Counted from the stretch's first letter, positions 16,977 through 28,743 are shown. The stretch is DNA of 38,393 nt from Chromatiales bacterium (GCA_027076325.1 JALTJZ010000005.1:1-38393), one strand, 5' to 3'. A program made the numbers and translations. Notes: generated from the sequence alone by a model not told the origin.

Positions 16977-17641
16977 ACAATACCGTAACAGAACAACTCA
17001 CTCAGGCAGGCCAACAAATTGAACATGACTCCTTTGCCATTGTTGATAAAGAAACCGGTACGCACAATTACCCCGCAGATCAATGGCAAATTGTGCGCAG
17101 AATGATCCATGCTACTGCCGATTTTGAATTTAATGGCCTAGCACGTTTTCATCCTTATGCGGTTAAAGCCGGACTCCAAGCCATAAGCAACGGTGCCAAT
17201 ATTATCGCAGACGTTGAAATGATTTGTGTTGGCCTGTCACAACCACGGCTGGCTCACTTTGGTGTAACAACCCACCACTTTATTGCTGATGAAGATGTTA
17301 TTGCTCAGGCTAAAGCTGAAAATACCACTCGCGCTGTACAAGCCATGCGCAAAGCACACAAAGCTCGGTTACTGGATAACAGTATTATTGCCGTTGGCAA
17401 TGCTCCAACAGCCTTACTGGAAATTAACCGCCTCATTCATGAAGAAAATATAAAACCATCATTGATCGTCGGCATGCCGGTTGGATTTGTGTCGGCAGAA
17501 GAATCTAAAGATATCATCAGTCAACTAAGCGATACCCCTTGGATTATTACTCAGGGACGTAAAGGCGGTTCAACCCTAGTGGTTTCAGCTATTCATGCAT
17601 TGTTGGCACTTGCCGAAGCCCAGCAAAAATCACAATCCTAA
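16973..17641 (+). CDS. cbiC: Cobalt-precorrin-8 methylmutase
   Basis: This 222-residue protein moves the methyl group from C11 to C12 to form (cobalt) hydrogenobyrinate. Motifs are VRRMIHATADFEF with the catalytic His (about H47), GANIIADVEMICVGL, and AVGNAPTALLEI followed by PSLIVGMPVGFVSAEESK. All belong to the CbiC/CobH family. The C-terminal QGRKGGSTLVVSAIHALL is also conserved. It overlaps cbiX by 4 bp and is followed by a 27-bp gap before cbiD, the longest gap after cbtB in the operon. Confidence 0.96.
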   Translation: MNNTVTEQLTQAGQQIEHDSFAIVDKETGTHNYPADQWQIVRRMIHATADFEFNGLARFHPYAVKAGLQAISNGANIIADVEMICVGLSQPRLAHFGVTTHHFIADEDVIAQAKAENTTRAVQAMRKAHKARLLDNSIIAVGNAPTALLEINRLIHEENIKPSLIVGMPVGFVSAEESKDIISQLSDTPWIITQGRKGGSTLVVSAIHALLALAEAQQKSQS

Positions 17642-17668
17642 AACTCTTACCAGGCATTGGATATCGTG

Positions 17669-18784
17669 ATGGAAAAAAAGAAAAAAAAGAAAGGAGATCG
17701 CAAAGGTTTTACCACCGGCGCTTGCTCAGCAGCAGCAGCACGCGCAGCCACACTGGGTTTGCTCAACGGTGTGGTACCCGAAAAAGTAGAATGTCTGTTA
17801 CCCAACCAACAACAGGTCAACTTTGCAGTAACTGATGGCTATTGTAACGACACCCATGCACACGCTGTTGTTATCAAAGATGCCGGAGATGATCCTGACT
17901 GTACCAACAAAGCACCCTTAACTGCCGATGTCCGACTACTGAATAAACATAAAGGTGAAGTGATTTTAATGGGTGGCGAAGGCGTTGGTACCATCACCAT
18001 GGCGGGACTAGGGCTTGATGTTGGCGGGCCAGCTATTAATGCTACCCCACGTAAAAATATCGAAGAAAATGTGCGCCTTGTTGCCGGAAAACTACTCAAT
18101 GATAATGGTCTCGAAGTCACCATTTCAGTACCTAACGGCGAAGCGATGTCCAAGAAAACACTCAATGCACGTCTCGGAATCATCGGTGGTATTTCAATTT
18201 TAGGTACAACCGGCATCGTACATCCCTATTCAACCGCCGCCTTCCGAGACAGTGTCATTCAAGGTATACAGGTTGCCGCTAACCAAGGACAAGATACCGT
18301 TGTCCTGACCACCGGTGGGCGCACAGAAAAATTTGTTATTAAGGAATTACCCGAACTTGCCCCAGCCTGTTTTGTACAAATGGGTGACTTTCTTAAATAC
18401 GCTTTAGACACTGTTATAAAAGAAGGCATCCAACATGTTATTATAGGCGGTATGGTCGGCAAACTGACCAAAATGGCACAAGGCGAGACCGTTACTCATG
18501 CCGGACGCAATGCTGTAAATACTGAGTTACTGGCCATACTGGCCGACAGTATCGGCGCCAGTGCCGATATTTGTAATGACATTCGACAAGCAGAAACCGC
18601 ACGTTACGCCAGTGAACGTATGGAAGAAATAGGCTTGCTCACTGAATTTTATCAAGCACTGGGAAACAAGGTTATAACCACCTTGCTTGAACGTTACCCA
18701 AACAAATTCAATATCAAAGTATTAATTTGTGACTTTGACGGCAACAAGCTTGCCGAAGTCACACAAGGGGAGCAACATGGCTGA
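17669..18784 (+). CDS. cbiD: Cobalt-precorrin-5B C1-methyltransferase
   Basis: CbiD methylates C1 and is a marker of the anaerobic-type pathway; the aerobic route uses CobF instead. The 371-residue protein (from the ATG at 17669) has the family opening KGFTTGACSAAAARAA, then GGEGVGTITMAGLGLDVGGPAINATPR, LGIIGGISILGTTGIVHPYS and VIIGGMVGKLTKMAQG. The start is unclear: TTG 17657, GTG 17666 and ATG 17669 are in frame, none with an ideal ribosome site. The N-terminus encodes a lysine run from an A-rich tract (GGAAAAAAAGAAAAAAAAG), which is unusual. The stop overlaps cbiET. Confidence 0.93.
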   Translation: MEKKKKKKGDRKGFTTGACSAAAARAATLGLLNGVVPEKVECLLPNQQQVNFAVTDGYCNDTHAHAVVIKDAGDDPDCTNKAPLTADVRLLNKHKGEVILMGGEGVGTITMAGLGLDVGGPAINATPRKNIEENVRLVAGKLLNDNGLEVTISVPNGEAMSKKTLNARLGIIGGISILGTTGIVHPYSTAAFRDSVIQGIQVAANQGQDTVVLTTGGRTEKFVIKELPELAPACFVQMGDFLKYALDTVIKEGIQHVIIGGMVGKLTKMAQGETVTHAGRNAVNTELLAILADSIGASADICNDIRQAETARYASERMEEIGLLTEFYQALGNKVITTLLERYPNKFNIKVLICDFDGNKLAEVTQGEQHG

Positions 18785-20081
18785 ACCTTGCAAGATTATA
18801 GGCGTACTGGATAATGCCGGCGATGGCCTAACACCAACGGCACTCGCACAGCTGAAAGCGGCCGATGTGGTTATTGGTGCCAAACGTACGCTGTCGCTCT
18901 TTAGCCCTTTTATAAAACAAGGTGCTGAACAAAAGAATTTAACTGGCCAACTTCGTTCTGTTCCTGACTGGGTATTGTCGGCACAACAAGCCAACCAAAA
19001 CACGGTAATTTTGGCAACCGGTGATCCACTTTGTCACGGTATTGCAAAATATCTATTGACAAAGATCGGTGCTGATAATTGTGAAATTATACCCAATACG
19101 TCCACTTTGCAACTGGCCTGCGCTCGATTAAACGTTCCATGGCAATCTGTACATATTTGCTCTATTCATACCAAAGACACTGGCGAATGGGATGATAAAG
19201 CCGATATCAGACATGGCTTATATCCTTTATTGCGGGCCTGTATGCAACATGAGTTATTAGGTATTTTTACCAGCTCAGATAATACTCCCGACCGCATTGC
19301 CCGCATGCTGCAAGTCGAAAGATTAAGCGAACAGTTTACAATTTCGGTTGCCGAAAATTTATTAACCACAAAAGAAAAAATTTACTCTCAACTATCCATC
19401 ACCGAGGCAACAAAAATAAACTTTGCTGACCCAAATATTGTGATATTACAACGCCAGGTGCCGTTACCAGATAAAGTATTATTCGGCCTTGAAGACCAGA
19501 GTTACGCACAGCGTAAACCAGATAAAGGACTGATTACCAAACGGGAAGTACGTGCGGTTTCGTTGGCACGTTTACAATTAAAACCCAACAGTATTGTTTG
19601 GGATATCGGTGCAGGTTCCGGTTCAGTAGGGCTTGAAGCAGCACAGATTTGTCCATCAGGTTATATTTTTTCTATCGAAAAAAATCAGGCCGATGCCGAT
19701 ATTGTACGCCAAAATCAGCAACAAGCCGATATTCATAATTTCAAATTATTTCATGCAAAAGCACCTGAACATCTTAATAACTGGCCCAATCCCGATGCTA
19801 TTTTTATCGGTGGTTCCGGTGGTGAGCTTGCTAACTTAATCGAACTTTGCCTGCAACGTCTGAATAGACATGGTTGGTTGGTAATGAACTTTGTCACCAT
19901 TGAGAATCTGAATGTAGCCACTGAAACATTAAAACAAAATGATACCCATTGGGATATCACCCAACTGCAAGCCAGCCGCAGCCAACCTGTTTTACATATG
20001 CACCGCATGCAAGCCGAAAATCCTGTCTGGATTGTCTGTGCCCAAGTAACCAACAACCTGTCAGAGAAACATGATGAATAA
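18777..20081 (+). CDS. cbiET: CbiE-CbiT fusion: precorrin-6Y/-7 C5,15-methyltransferase (decarboxylating)
   Basis: This bifunctional enzyme methylates C5 and C15 and decarboxylates the ring-C acetate. The N-terminal half (about 1-205 of 434) is the CbiE tetrapyrrole methylase (KIIGVLDNAGDGLTPTALAQL, ILATGDPLCHGIAKYL). The C-terminal half (about 225-434) is the CbiT Rossmann methyltransferase (LITKREVRAVSLARL, VWDIGAGSGSVGLEAAQI for SAM binding, AIFIGGSGGELANLIE). Fusion in this order equals CobL of aerobic organisms. I chose the ATG at 18777 because GGGGAG precedes it; the longer frame from 18729 would overlap cbiD by 56 bp. It overlaps cbiL by 11 bp. Confidence 0.95.
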   Translation: MAEPCKIIGVLDNAGDGLTPTALAQLKAADVVIGAKRTLSLFSPFIKQGAEQKNLTGQLRSVPDWVLSAQQANQNTVILATGDPLCHGIAKYLLTKIGADNCEIIPNTSTLQLACARLNVPWQSVHICSIHTKDTGEWDDKADIRHGLYPLLRACMQHELLGIFTSSDNTPDRIARMLQVERLSEQFTISVAENLLTTKEKIYSQLSITEATKINFADPNIVILQRQVPLPDKVLFGLEDQSYAQRKPDKGLITKREVRAVSLARLQLKPNSIVWDIGAGSGSVGLEAAQICPSGYIFSIEKNQADADIVRQNQQQADIHNFKLFHAKAPEHLNNWPNPDAIFIGGSGGELANLIELCLQRLNRHGWLVMNFVTIENLNVATETLKQNDTHWDITQLQASRSQPVLHMHRMQAENPVWIVCAQVTNNLSEKHDE

Positions 20082-20880
20082 TAAAAAATCCGGCACTTTA
20101 TACGGCGTATCCCTTGGCCCTGGTGATCCCGGGCTGATAACTCGTCGTGCATGGGACATTCTGCAACAAGAAACTGTATTCTGGACCTACCCTATCAGAA
20201 ACAAAAAGAGTGACAGCTATGCGTTGGATATCGTTTTGCGTAGTGGCCTAAAAATACCAAAAGACCATGCCGCATTGATCTTTCCCATGACCCACGATAA
20301 GGAAAAGCTCAGTAAATACTGGCTAAATGCAGCGCAAACCGTTGTTAATATTCTACAAAAAGGACAAGATGTAGCTTTTCTTGTCGAAGGTGATGCTTCA
20401 ACATATTCCACCTTTGGTCATCTTGCTCGCACAGTGCAAACCCTTGCAGAAAATATCGATGTGCAAACTATTGCTGGAGTCACCTCTTTCAACTCAGCCG
20501 CCGCACAACTACAACAACCACTGGCTGACGTTGACGATACGATTGCTATCATCCCCGCCGGTTATGGTTTAGCCGTCATTTCCACTTTACTACAGCAATT
20601 CGATACTTTGGTTTTGCTCAAGGTTAAACCCTTGCTGGACGACATCATTGATTTACTCGACACACACGGCCTGCATCCCCATAGCCACTTTATCGAAAAA
20701 GCCGGTTCCCCTGAAGAAAGGATTGTGCATAACATTGCCAATCTAAAAGGACAAAAAGTCAATTATCTTTCTCTGATGATAGTCAAGAATCCACAACGGC
20801 AGCGAGGCGAAATCATTCGTGGTTGCCGTAAAAAGAACACAACAACACAAGAAGACAATTTAAAAGGGAAACTCGCATGA
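20071..20880 (+). CDS. cbiL: Cobalt-factor II / precorrin-2 C20-methyltransferase
   Basis: This 269-residue tetrapyrrole methylase adds the C20 methyl group, the step after cobalt insertion. The family motifs are LYGVSLGPGDPGLITRRAWDIL, then VAFLVEGDASTYSTFGHLA, IAGVTSFNSAAAQLQQPLA and VLLKVKPLLDDIIDLL. The STYSTFG segment distinguishes CbiL/CobI from other methylases. A basic tail (RKKNTTTQEDNLKGK) is extra. The start could be either of two adjacent ATGs (20071 or 20074). It overlaps cbiG by 4 bp. Confidence 0.95.
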   Translation: MMNNKKSGTLYGVSLGPGDPGLITRRAWDILQQETVFWTYPIRNKKSDSYALDIVLRSGLKIPKDHAALIFPMTHDKEKLSKYWLNAAQTVVNILQKGQDVAFLVEGDASTYSTFGHLARTVQTLAENIDVQTIAGVTSFNSAAAQLQQPLADVDDTIAIIPAGYGLAVISTLLQQFDTLVLLKVKPLLDDIIDLLDTHGLHPHSHFIEKAGSPEERIVHNIANLKGQKVNYLSLMIVKNPQRQRGEIIRGCRKKNTTTQEDNLKGKLA

Positions 20881-21623
20881 CAAGCACAACTCCACGCATC
20901 GGCATGGTGGCGATTACCAAACACGGTGCCACCCAGCTCGCAACATTGGCACCACAACTGCCTGAGGCCAACATCATTGTGTCGGAAAAATTTGCCAAAA
21001 CCATGCAAGGCTTATCCAACAAGGTAAATGTTTACAGCGGTGCACTACGCGCACAAATGGCGGGGCTATTTGAAGACTACGATCAAATTGTATTCTTTAT
21101 ATCCCTCGGCGCAGTTGTTCGTCTAATTGCACCCCACCTTAAATCAAAAGATGAAGACCCTGGTGTTCTGGTTGTTGATGATGCCGCCGAGTTTGTTATC
21201 CCAGTACTGTCTGGGCATATTGGTGGTGCCAATGCCTATGCCGAGCAACTTGCAGAATTGCTGCAAGCCAAGGCGGTACTGACCACCGCCTCTGATGTTG
21301 GTAAAACCATTCCTGTTGATATTCTAGGTCGCGAATTCGGCTGGAAAGTAGAAGCACCTAAAATAAACATCACTCGAGTCTCTGCGCATGTCGTTAACGA
21401 GGAACCCATCGCCTTTATCCAGGAATGCGGTGAAACAAACTGGTGGACTCGACCAACTCCGTTACCCAAAAATATTCATTTGTTCAAACACTTTGCCGAA
21501 GTTGATCTTAAATACCACAAGGCCATTCTTTGGGTTACCCAGCAGGACATTCCGCCCACACTCTGGCAAGAACTTGAAGAACGTCTGGTGGTTTACCGGC
21601 CAACAACAGGAACAAGCAAGTGA
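20877..21623 (+). CDS. cbiG: Cobalt-precorrin-5A hydrolase, N-terminal and central part of CbiG
   Basis: CbiG opens the delta-lactone of cobalt-precorrin-5A, releasing acetaldehyde. The 248-residue protein has the N-terminal domain (RIGMVAITKHGATQLATLAPQL) and the central domain (DQIVFFISLGAVVRLIAPHLKSKDEDPGVLVVDDAAEFVIPVLSGHIGGANAYAEQLA), both characteristic of CbiG. The C-terminal domain is supplied by the next gene, which overlaps by 4 bp (GTGA). In enteric bacteria all three domains form one polypeptide of about 350 residues. Here the split is at a clean stop/start overlap, so it looks like a functional two-gene form rather than a mutation. Confidence 0.93.
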   Translation: MTSTTPRIGMVAITKHGATQLATLAPQLPEANIIVSEKFAKTMQGLSNKVNVYSGALRAQMAGLFEDYDQIVFFISLGAVVRLIAPHLKSKDEDPGVLVVDDAAEFVIPVLSGHIGGANAYAEQLAELLQAKAVLTTASDVGKTIPVDILGREFGWKVEAPKINITRVSAHVVNEEPIAFIQECGETNWWTRPTPLPKNIHLFKHFAEVDLKYHKAILWVTQQDIPPTLWQELEERLVVYRPTTGTSK

Positions 21624-22018
21624 ATATTATTTTAGGCGTGGGCTGTGATCGTAATACTTCACAACAAACACTGGAGCATGCCATTGATCTGGCTTTAAAA
21701 CAAGCCAGCCTGACACGCGATACAGTACAGGCATTGGCAACCATTGATAAAAAAAATGATGAAGTTGCCCTACTCGCATTATCAGCCGAACATCACTGGC
21801 CACTGTATTTTTATTCAGCAGAACAGCTTACCGAAGTTGAAGTTCCTAATCCTTCCGAGATAGTACGAAAATACATGGGCACACCGGCAGTGGCTGAAGC
21901 AGCCGCCATACTGGCAGCCAAAACCAATATGAAAGATTTAATTGTCGAAAAATTTAAATACCTGGGCGAAGATAAAAAAAACGCCACGGTATCCATCGTA
22001 AGGAGTCACAATGAGTAA
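21620..22018 (+). CDS. cobE: CobE / CbiG C-terminal domain protein
   Basis: This 132-residue protein matches the stand-alone C-terminal domain of CbiG, called CobE in aerobic operons. It starts NIILGVGCDRNTSQQTLEHAIDLAL (the G-x-GC-R motif) and continues with ALATIDKKNDEVALLALS and LTEVEVPNPSEIVRKYMGTPAVAEAAAILAA. It probably acts together with the preceding protein in ring opening, though the exact role of CobE is not settled. The start is a GTG at 21620. The stop overlaps the cbiH start through ATGAGTAA. Confidence 0.9.
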   Translation: MNIILGVGCDRNTSQQTLEHAIDLALKQASLTRDTVQALATIDKKNDEVALLALSAEHHWPLYFYSAEQLTEVEVPNPSEIVRKYMGTPAVAEAAAILAAKTNMKDLIVEKFKYLGEDKKNATVSIVRSHNE

Positions 22019-23378
22019 GGGTAAAATTTTATTAGTTGGCTTTGGCCCCGGTGCCGAAGCCCATATGAGTATTCGTGCATTGCAGGCCATTGAAGAATCT
22101 GATGTTGTCATTGGCTATTCGACTTATATCAAGCTGGTTAAAAATCTACTTGGTGGTAAAGAAGTGATCCGTAAAGGTATGACCGAAGAAATTGATCGCT
22201 GTATCGAAGCCTACGAACAAGCACAGCTAGGCAAAACCGTCGCTCTGATTTCATCTGGCGATATCGGTGTCTATGGCATGGCCGGCCCAACTTATGAAGT
22301 CTTGTTAAAATCTGGCTGGAAACCCGACAGTGATATTGAAGTAGAAATTGTGCCCGGCAGCACGGCTCTTTCGGCATGCGCCTCTTTAGTTGGCGCGCCT
22401 TTAACCCATGACTTTTGCTCAATCTCTCTCTCCGATTTATTAACACCCTGGCCAACGATTGCCAAACGCATTGATGCAGCTGGCCGCAGTGACTTTGTTG
22501 TTGCTCTGTATAATCCTAAAAGTGGTCGACGTACCCAACAAATTGTCGAAGCACAACGTATTTTATTACAATACCGTAAACCGGATACCCCAGTTGCCAT
22601 CGTTAAATCGGCCTACCGTGAAGCAGAGAATATTCAAATGGTACACCTTGATGAGATGAAAGACTGCAAAATCGGTATGCTCACAACTGTTTTAATTGGT
22701 AATAGCAGTACTTATATGGATCAAGGCCTGATGATCACCCCTCGCGGTTACGCAAATAAGTATAAAGATATTACCGGCGATGCGCTCGAAGGTGAAAAAC
22801 GTGGGCGCTCATTAAACATGGGTTTAGAGGGTTGGAAAAGTTGCGTACGTGAATTCCTGCGCAGCAGCGATAAACATTCACTCCGTGATGTTGCGCTGCA
22901 TTTTGACAGTGCAACCGGCGATATTATTTCTGCCATCAGTGAGGCAAAGGCCACTGATGAACTTGATGACAATGCCGGAGAGTATTCCGCTGCTCAAGTA
23001 CAACACGATCCACTTAATGTTATCGAAGCGTCTAAGCATTGGGGACTATTACGTGCAGTAGTACGCAGTGAAGCCGGTGCAGTGGCCGAGCTAATGATAC
23101 AGGCAGAAAACTTTGTGATGCGTCGAGACTGGTTGAATATCGAGAACGAGCACGTCCATCTACACATCAACTGGCCACGTGTTAAGCAAGTTTGGTTTGT
23201 GCGCCGTGCAGACAAGCTCTACAGTGTGCACTTCACCGATGAACGTAATGAAACCGTCTTTAACTTGTCGCTGGTACGCACCGATGGTGAATACGATACA
23301 TCTGCCTTAAAAGCCTATAAGCAAGACTGGCAAACATTAACCACATTAAATGAATTGGAGAAAGTAAGTAATGAGTAA
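22011..23378 (+). CDS. cbiH: Cobalt-factor III / precorrin-3B C17-methyltransferase fused to a ChuX/HutX-like domain
   Basis: Residues 1-250 form a tetrapyrrole methylase of the CbiH/CobJ type that methylates C17 during ring contraction (ILLVGFGPGAEAHMSIRAL, ALISSGDIGVYGMAGP, VEIVPGSTALSACASLVGAPLTHDF, VALYNPKSGRR). The protein is 455 residues long against about 240-250 for simple CbiH. The extra 271-445 aligns by eye with heme-carrier proteins of the ChuX/HutX/HemS fold. VREFLRSSDKHSLRDVALHF matches the helical start of ChuX, and DWLNIENEHVHLHINW followed by VKQVWFVRR and SVHFTDERNETVFNLSLVR matches the strand region of ChuS. H381, H383 and H385 form an alternate-residue cluster. The ribosome site AAGGAG precedes the ATG. 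A ferredoxin gene follows. Confidence 0.9.
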   Translation: MSKGKILLVGFGPGAEAHMSIRALQAIEESDVVIGYSTYIKLVKNLLGGKEVIRKGMTEEIDRCIEAYEQAQLGKTVALISSGDIGVYGMAGPTYEVLLKSGWKPDSDIEVEIVPGSTALSACASLVGAPLTHDFCSISLSDLLTPWPTIAKRIDAAGRSDFVVALYNPKSGRRTQQIVEAQRILLQYRKPDTPVAIVKSAYREAENIQMVHLDEMKDCKIGMLTTVLIGNSSTYMDQGLMITPRGYANKYKDITGDALEGEKRGRSLNMGLEGWKSCVREFLRSSDKHSLRDVALHFDSATGDIISAISEAKATDELDDNAGEYSAAQVQHDPLNVIEASKHWGLLRAVVRSEAGAVAELMIQAENFVMRRDWLNIENEHVHLHINWPRVKQVWFVRRADKLYSVHFTDERNETVFNLSLVRTDGEYDTSALKAYKQDWQTLTTLNELEKVSNE

Positions 23379-23730
23379 CCTCGAAAAACCTAAAATGATG
23401 GCCTATGCACGACACATGCTAGTGTGTGTTGGTCCACGTTGTACCGAAGAAGGGGAATCACAAGAACTATTTGATATGCTGGGAGAAAAATTTAAAGCTG
23501 CCGGCATCGACAAAGGTGAACAGCGTGTTAAACGCACCCGCACCCATTGCTTTGCGACGTGCAAATCCGGCCCCGTTCTTTGCATTCAACCTGATGGAAT
23601 CTGGTATTACAATGTTACCGAAGCCAATCTCGATCGTATTATCAATGAACATCTTGTCGGTGGCCAACCGGTCGAAGACCTTATCTATCACCGCCAGAGT
23701 CCCGACTGTGTTGCCCAAACATTAACATGA
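23371..23730 (+). CDS. Thioredoxin-like [2Fe-2S] ferredoxin of the cobalamin operon (CbiW-like)
   Basis: This 119-residue protein has the cysteine pattern C19-x4-C24 and C60-x3-C64 (LVCVGPRCTEEGE and HCFATCKSGP), the arrangement of thioredoxin-fold [2Fe-2S] ferredoxins. In Bacillus megaterium a similar gene, cbiW, stands next to the extended cbiH of the anaerobic pathway. Here too the gene is directly coupled to an extended cbiH (8-bp overlap). Electron delivery to a corrin step, perhaps ring contraction or the missing reductase step, is a reasonable inference but unproven. It ends the operon; the next gene is on the other strand after 42 bp. Confidence 0.88.
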   Translation: MSNLEKPKMMAYARHMLVCVGPRCTEEGESQELFDMLGEKFKAAGIDKGEQRVKRTRTHCFATCKSGPVLCIQPDGIWYYNVTEANLDRIINEHLVGGQPVEDLIYHRQSPDCVAQTLT

Positions 23731-23772
23731 CAAGCACTACTCACTTCTTTACTACCGAACACCCAATGTTCA

Positions 23773-24765
23773 TTATTTCAGTATTGCATTCGATAATGGT
23801 TCGTTTTTTTCAAAACAACTTAAGCTAAAGAGTGTTGCAGAGGCAATATTGTTTATGGCCTCTGCCGTAAAAAAGGCCTGATGTGGCGTGATCAGGACAT
23901 TGGGAAATGATAACAGCATTTTAAAATCAGCATCGTCTATCTCTTTATCCGATAAATCCTGAAAAAAAAGATTTTGTTCCCGTTCATACACATCCAGCCC
24001 AAGGTAGCCGATTTGCCCGGAGCGCAGTCCATCTATCGCCGCCTGCGTATCGAGTAGCCCACCACGACTGGTGTTAATAATCATCACCCCCTTCTTCATT
24101 TTTGAAATCGCTTCAGCATTAATAAGGTGGCAATTTTCAGCTGTGTACGGGCAGTGCAGGCTGATCACATCCGACAGTGATAACAGCGTATCCATATCCA
24201 CATATTCAATAGACTGGTTACAACACGCGCTATTTTGTATTGGGTCGACTGCCAGTACCCGCATTCCAAGTGCTTGCAACGAACAGGCTACCAACGCACC
24301 AATACGTCCGGTACCAATAATGCCGGCTGTTTTGCCGTGCATATCAAAGCCTTTTAGGCCATTGATGGTAAAATTACCGTTATGCACACGACTATTCGCT
24401 TCGGGAATATGTCGATTGAGTGCAAGCATTAGACCTAGAGTATGCTCGGCAACCGCATAAGGTGAATAGGCCGGAACATGAACAACATGTATTCCCAATG
24501 CTTGTGCCGCAGCAATATCAACATTGTTATAACCAGCACAACGCAAGCAAATAAGCCGAACCCCCTGTTTAAACAATTGTTCTAGTAGCGGGCTGTCAAC
24601 AACATCATTAACAAAGATACAGATTGCGATGGCATCACTGGCAAGGCGTGCTGTTTTTAGTTGAAGGGGTTGTTCAATAAAAATAAGCTCATGTGCAGCG
24701 CTCACGTTCGCCTGGTTAAACGACTCGATGTCGTAACGTTTGGCATTAAAAAGGGCGAGCTTCAT
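23773..24765 (-). CDS. ldhA: D-2-hydroxyacid dehydrogenase, D-lactate dehydrogenase type
   Basis: This NAD-dependent dehydrogenase of 330 residues probably interconverts pyruvate and D-lactate. The Rossmann motif is GIIGTGRIGALVA. The catalytic residues are visible: R in INTSRGGLLD, E in LDVYEREQNLFFQD, and H in VLITPHQAFFT. The N-terminal catalytic domain has LICLRCAGYNNVDIAAAQ and VPAYSPYAVAEHTLGLMLAL, both typical of LdhA/VanH-like enzymes. I chose the ATG at 24765 because AAGGA lies 9 nt ahead and the family begins MKLALFNAKRYD; a start at 24804 would add 13 unrelated residues. It is convergent with the cobalamin operon and apparently not part of it. Confidence 0.9.
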   Translation of the reverse strand: MKLALFNAKRYDIESFNQANVSAAHELIFIEQPLQLKTARLASDAIAICIFVNDVVDSPLLEQLFKQGVRLICLRCAGYNNVDIAAAQALGIHVVHVPAYSPYAVAEHTLGLMLALNRHIPEANSRVHNGNFTINGLKGFDMHGKTAGIIGTGRIGALVACSLQALGMRVLAVDPIQNSACCNQSIEYVDMDTLLSLSDVISLHCPYTAENCHLINAEAISKMKKGVMIINTSRGGLLDTQAAIDGLRSGQIGYLGLDVYEREQNLFFQDLSDKEIDDADFKMLLSFPNVLITPHQAFFTAEAINNIASATLFSLSCFEKNEPLSNAILK

Positions 24766-24847
24766 TCCTGTACTTTCCTTACAATAGCGCTTTATGTTAA
24801 GCAAACAATACGCCTTGTTTAATCAAGTATAGTCGTAAAAACGCCGT

Positions 24848-28231
<3,384 letters not shown>

Positions 28232-28743
28232 GTGTATACGACCCTGCTACACACCCGTATTCTGTACTCAGAAACGATGGCTGTTATTTTTCTAATCATA
28301 AAGTCACGCATACCAGGCATCCATTCCCTCTCACCAGACTGGAAATAGGTACGTAACAAACCCCCTTCTTCATCTGCTGAATCTGTCTTTTCTCCATGTC
28401 TGTCACCTTTTGCTATCCACCAGACTTATATATCGGACAAACCAGAGCCAGCTTTAGGATTCCGGGCTTATATCCACAGGCAGCAATACACTTGATAACA
28501 CACATACCCTATGGCAGACGTAAGACCTATTTTTTTCAATGTTCCATCATCGGATATTCCATCTTTTAGTCATTGACCACATTAACAGATCCAAATTTAG
28601 TTTATAAATTGTCGCCAGAGTAAGTGAACGAAACAAAATCTCTGTACTGATAATTTCAAATTTGAAAATAAGTAAAGCAATGCATAGATTGCTTTTGTCT
28701 TAAAGCGTTTATTACACACATAAAAGCAATTTATGTGTTTCCT
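28232..28743. other. Long intergenic stretch with no gene, upstream of the hybrid kinase
   Basis: No credible reading frame is visible on either strand across about 510 bp. The left end must hold the minus-strand promoter of the hybrid kinase, but I cannot place it confidently. The right end is AT-rich with three palindromes, listed separately. The composition and broken-up look suggest old accessory DNA. Confidence 0.6.
28654..28738 (+). promoter_or_regulatory. Three palindromes upstream of the decayed XRE-type gene
   Basis: The first is TTTCAAATTTGAAA at 28654-28667. The second is AAAGCAAT-N6-ATTGCTTT at 28674-28695. The third is ACACATAAA-N5-TTTATGTGT at 28716-28738, a perfect 9-bp inverted repeat only 5 bp before the ATG at 28744. 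Antitoxin-like XRE regulators commonly bind such palindromes at their own promoter, so these are candidate operators that outlived the gene. The second is followed by TTTTGTCTT and could also be a small terminator. Confidence 0.5.
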
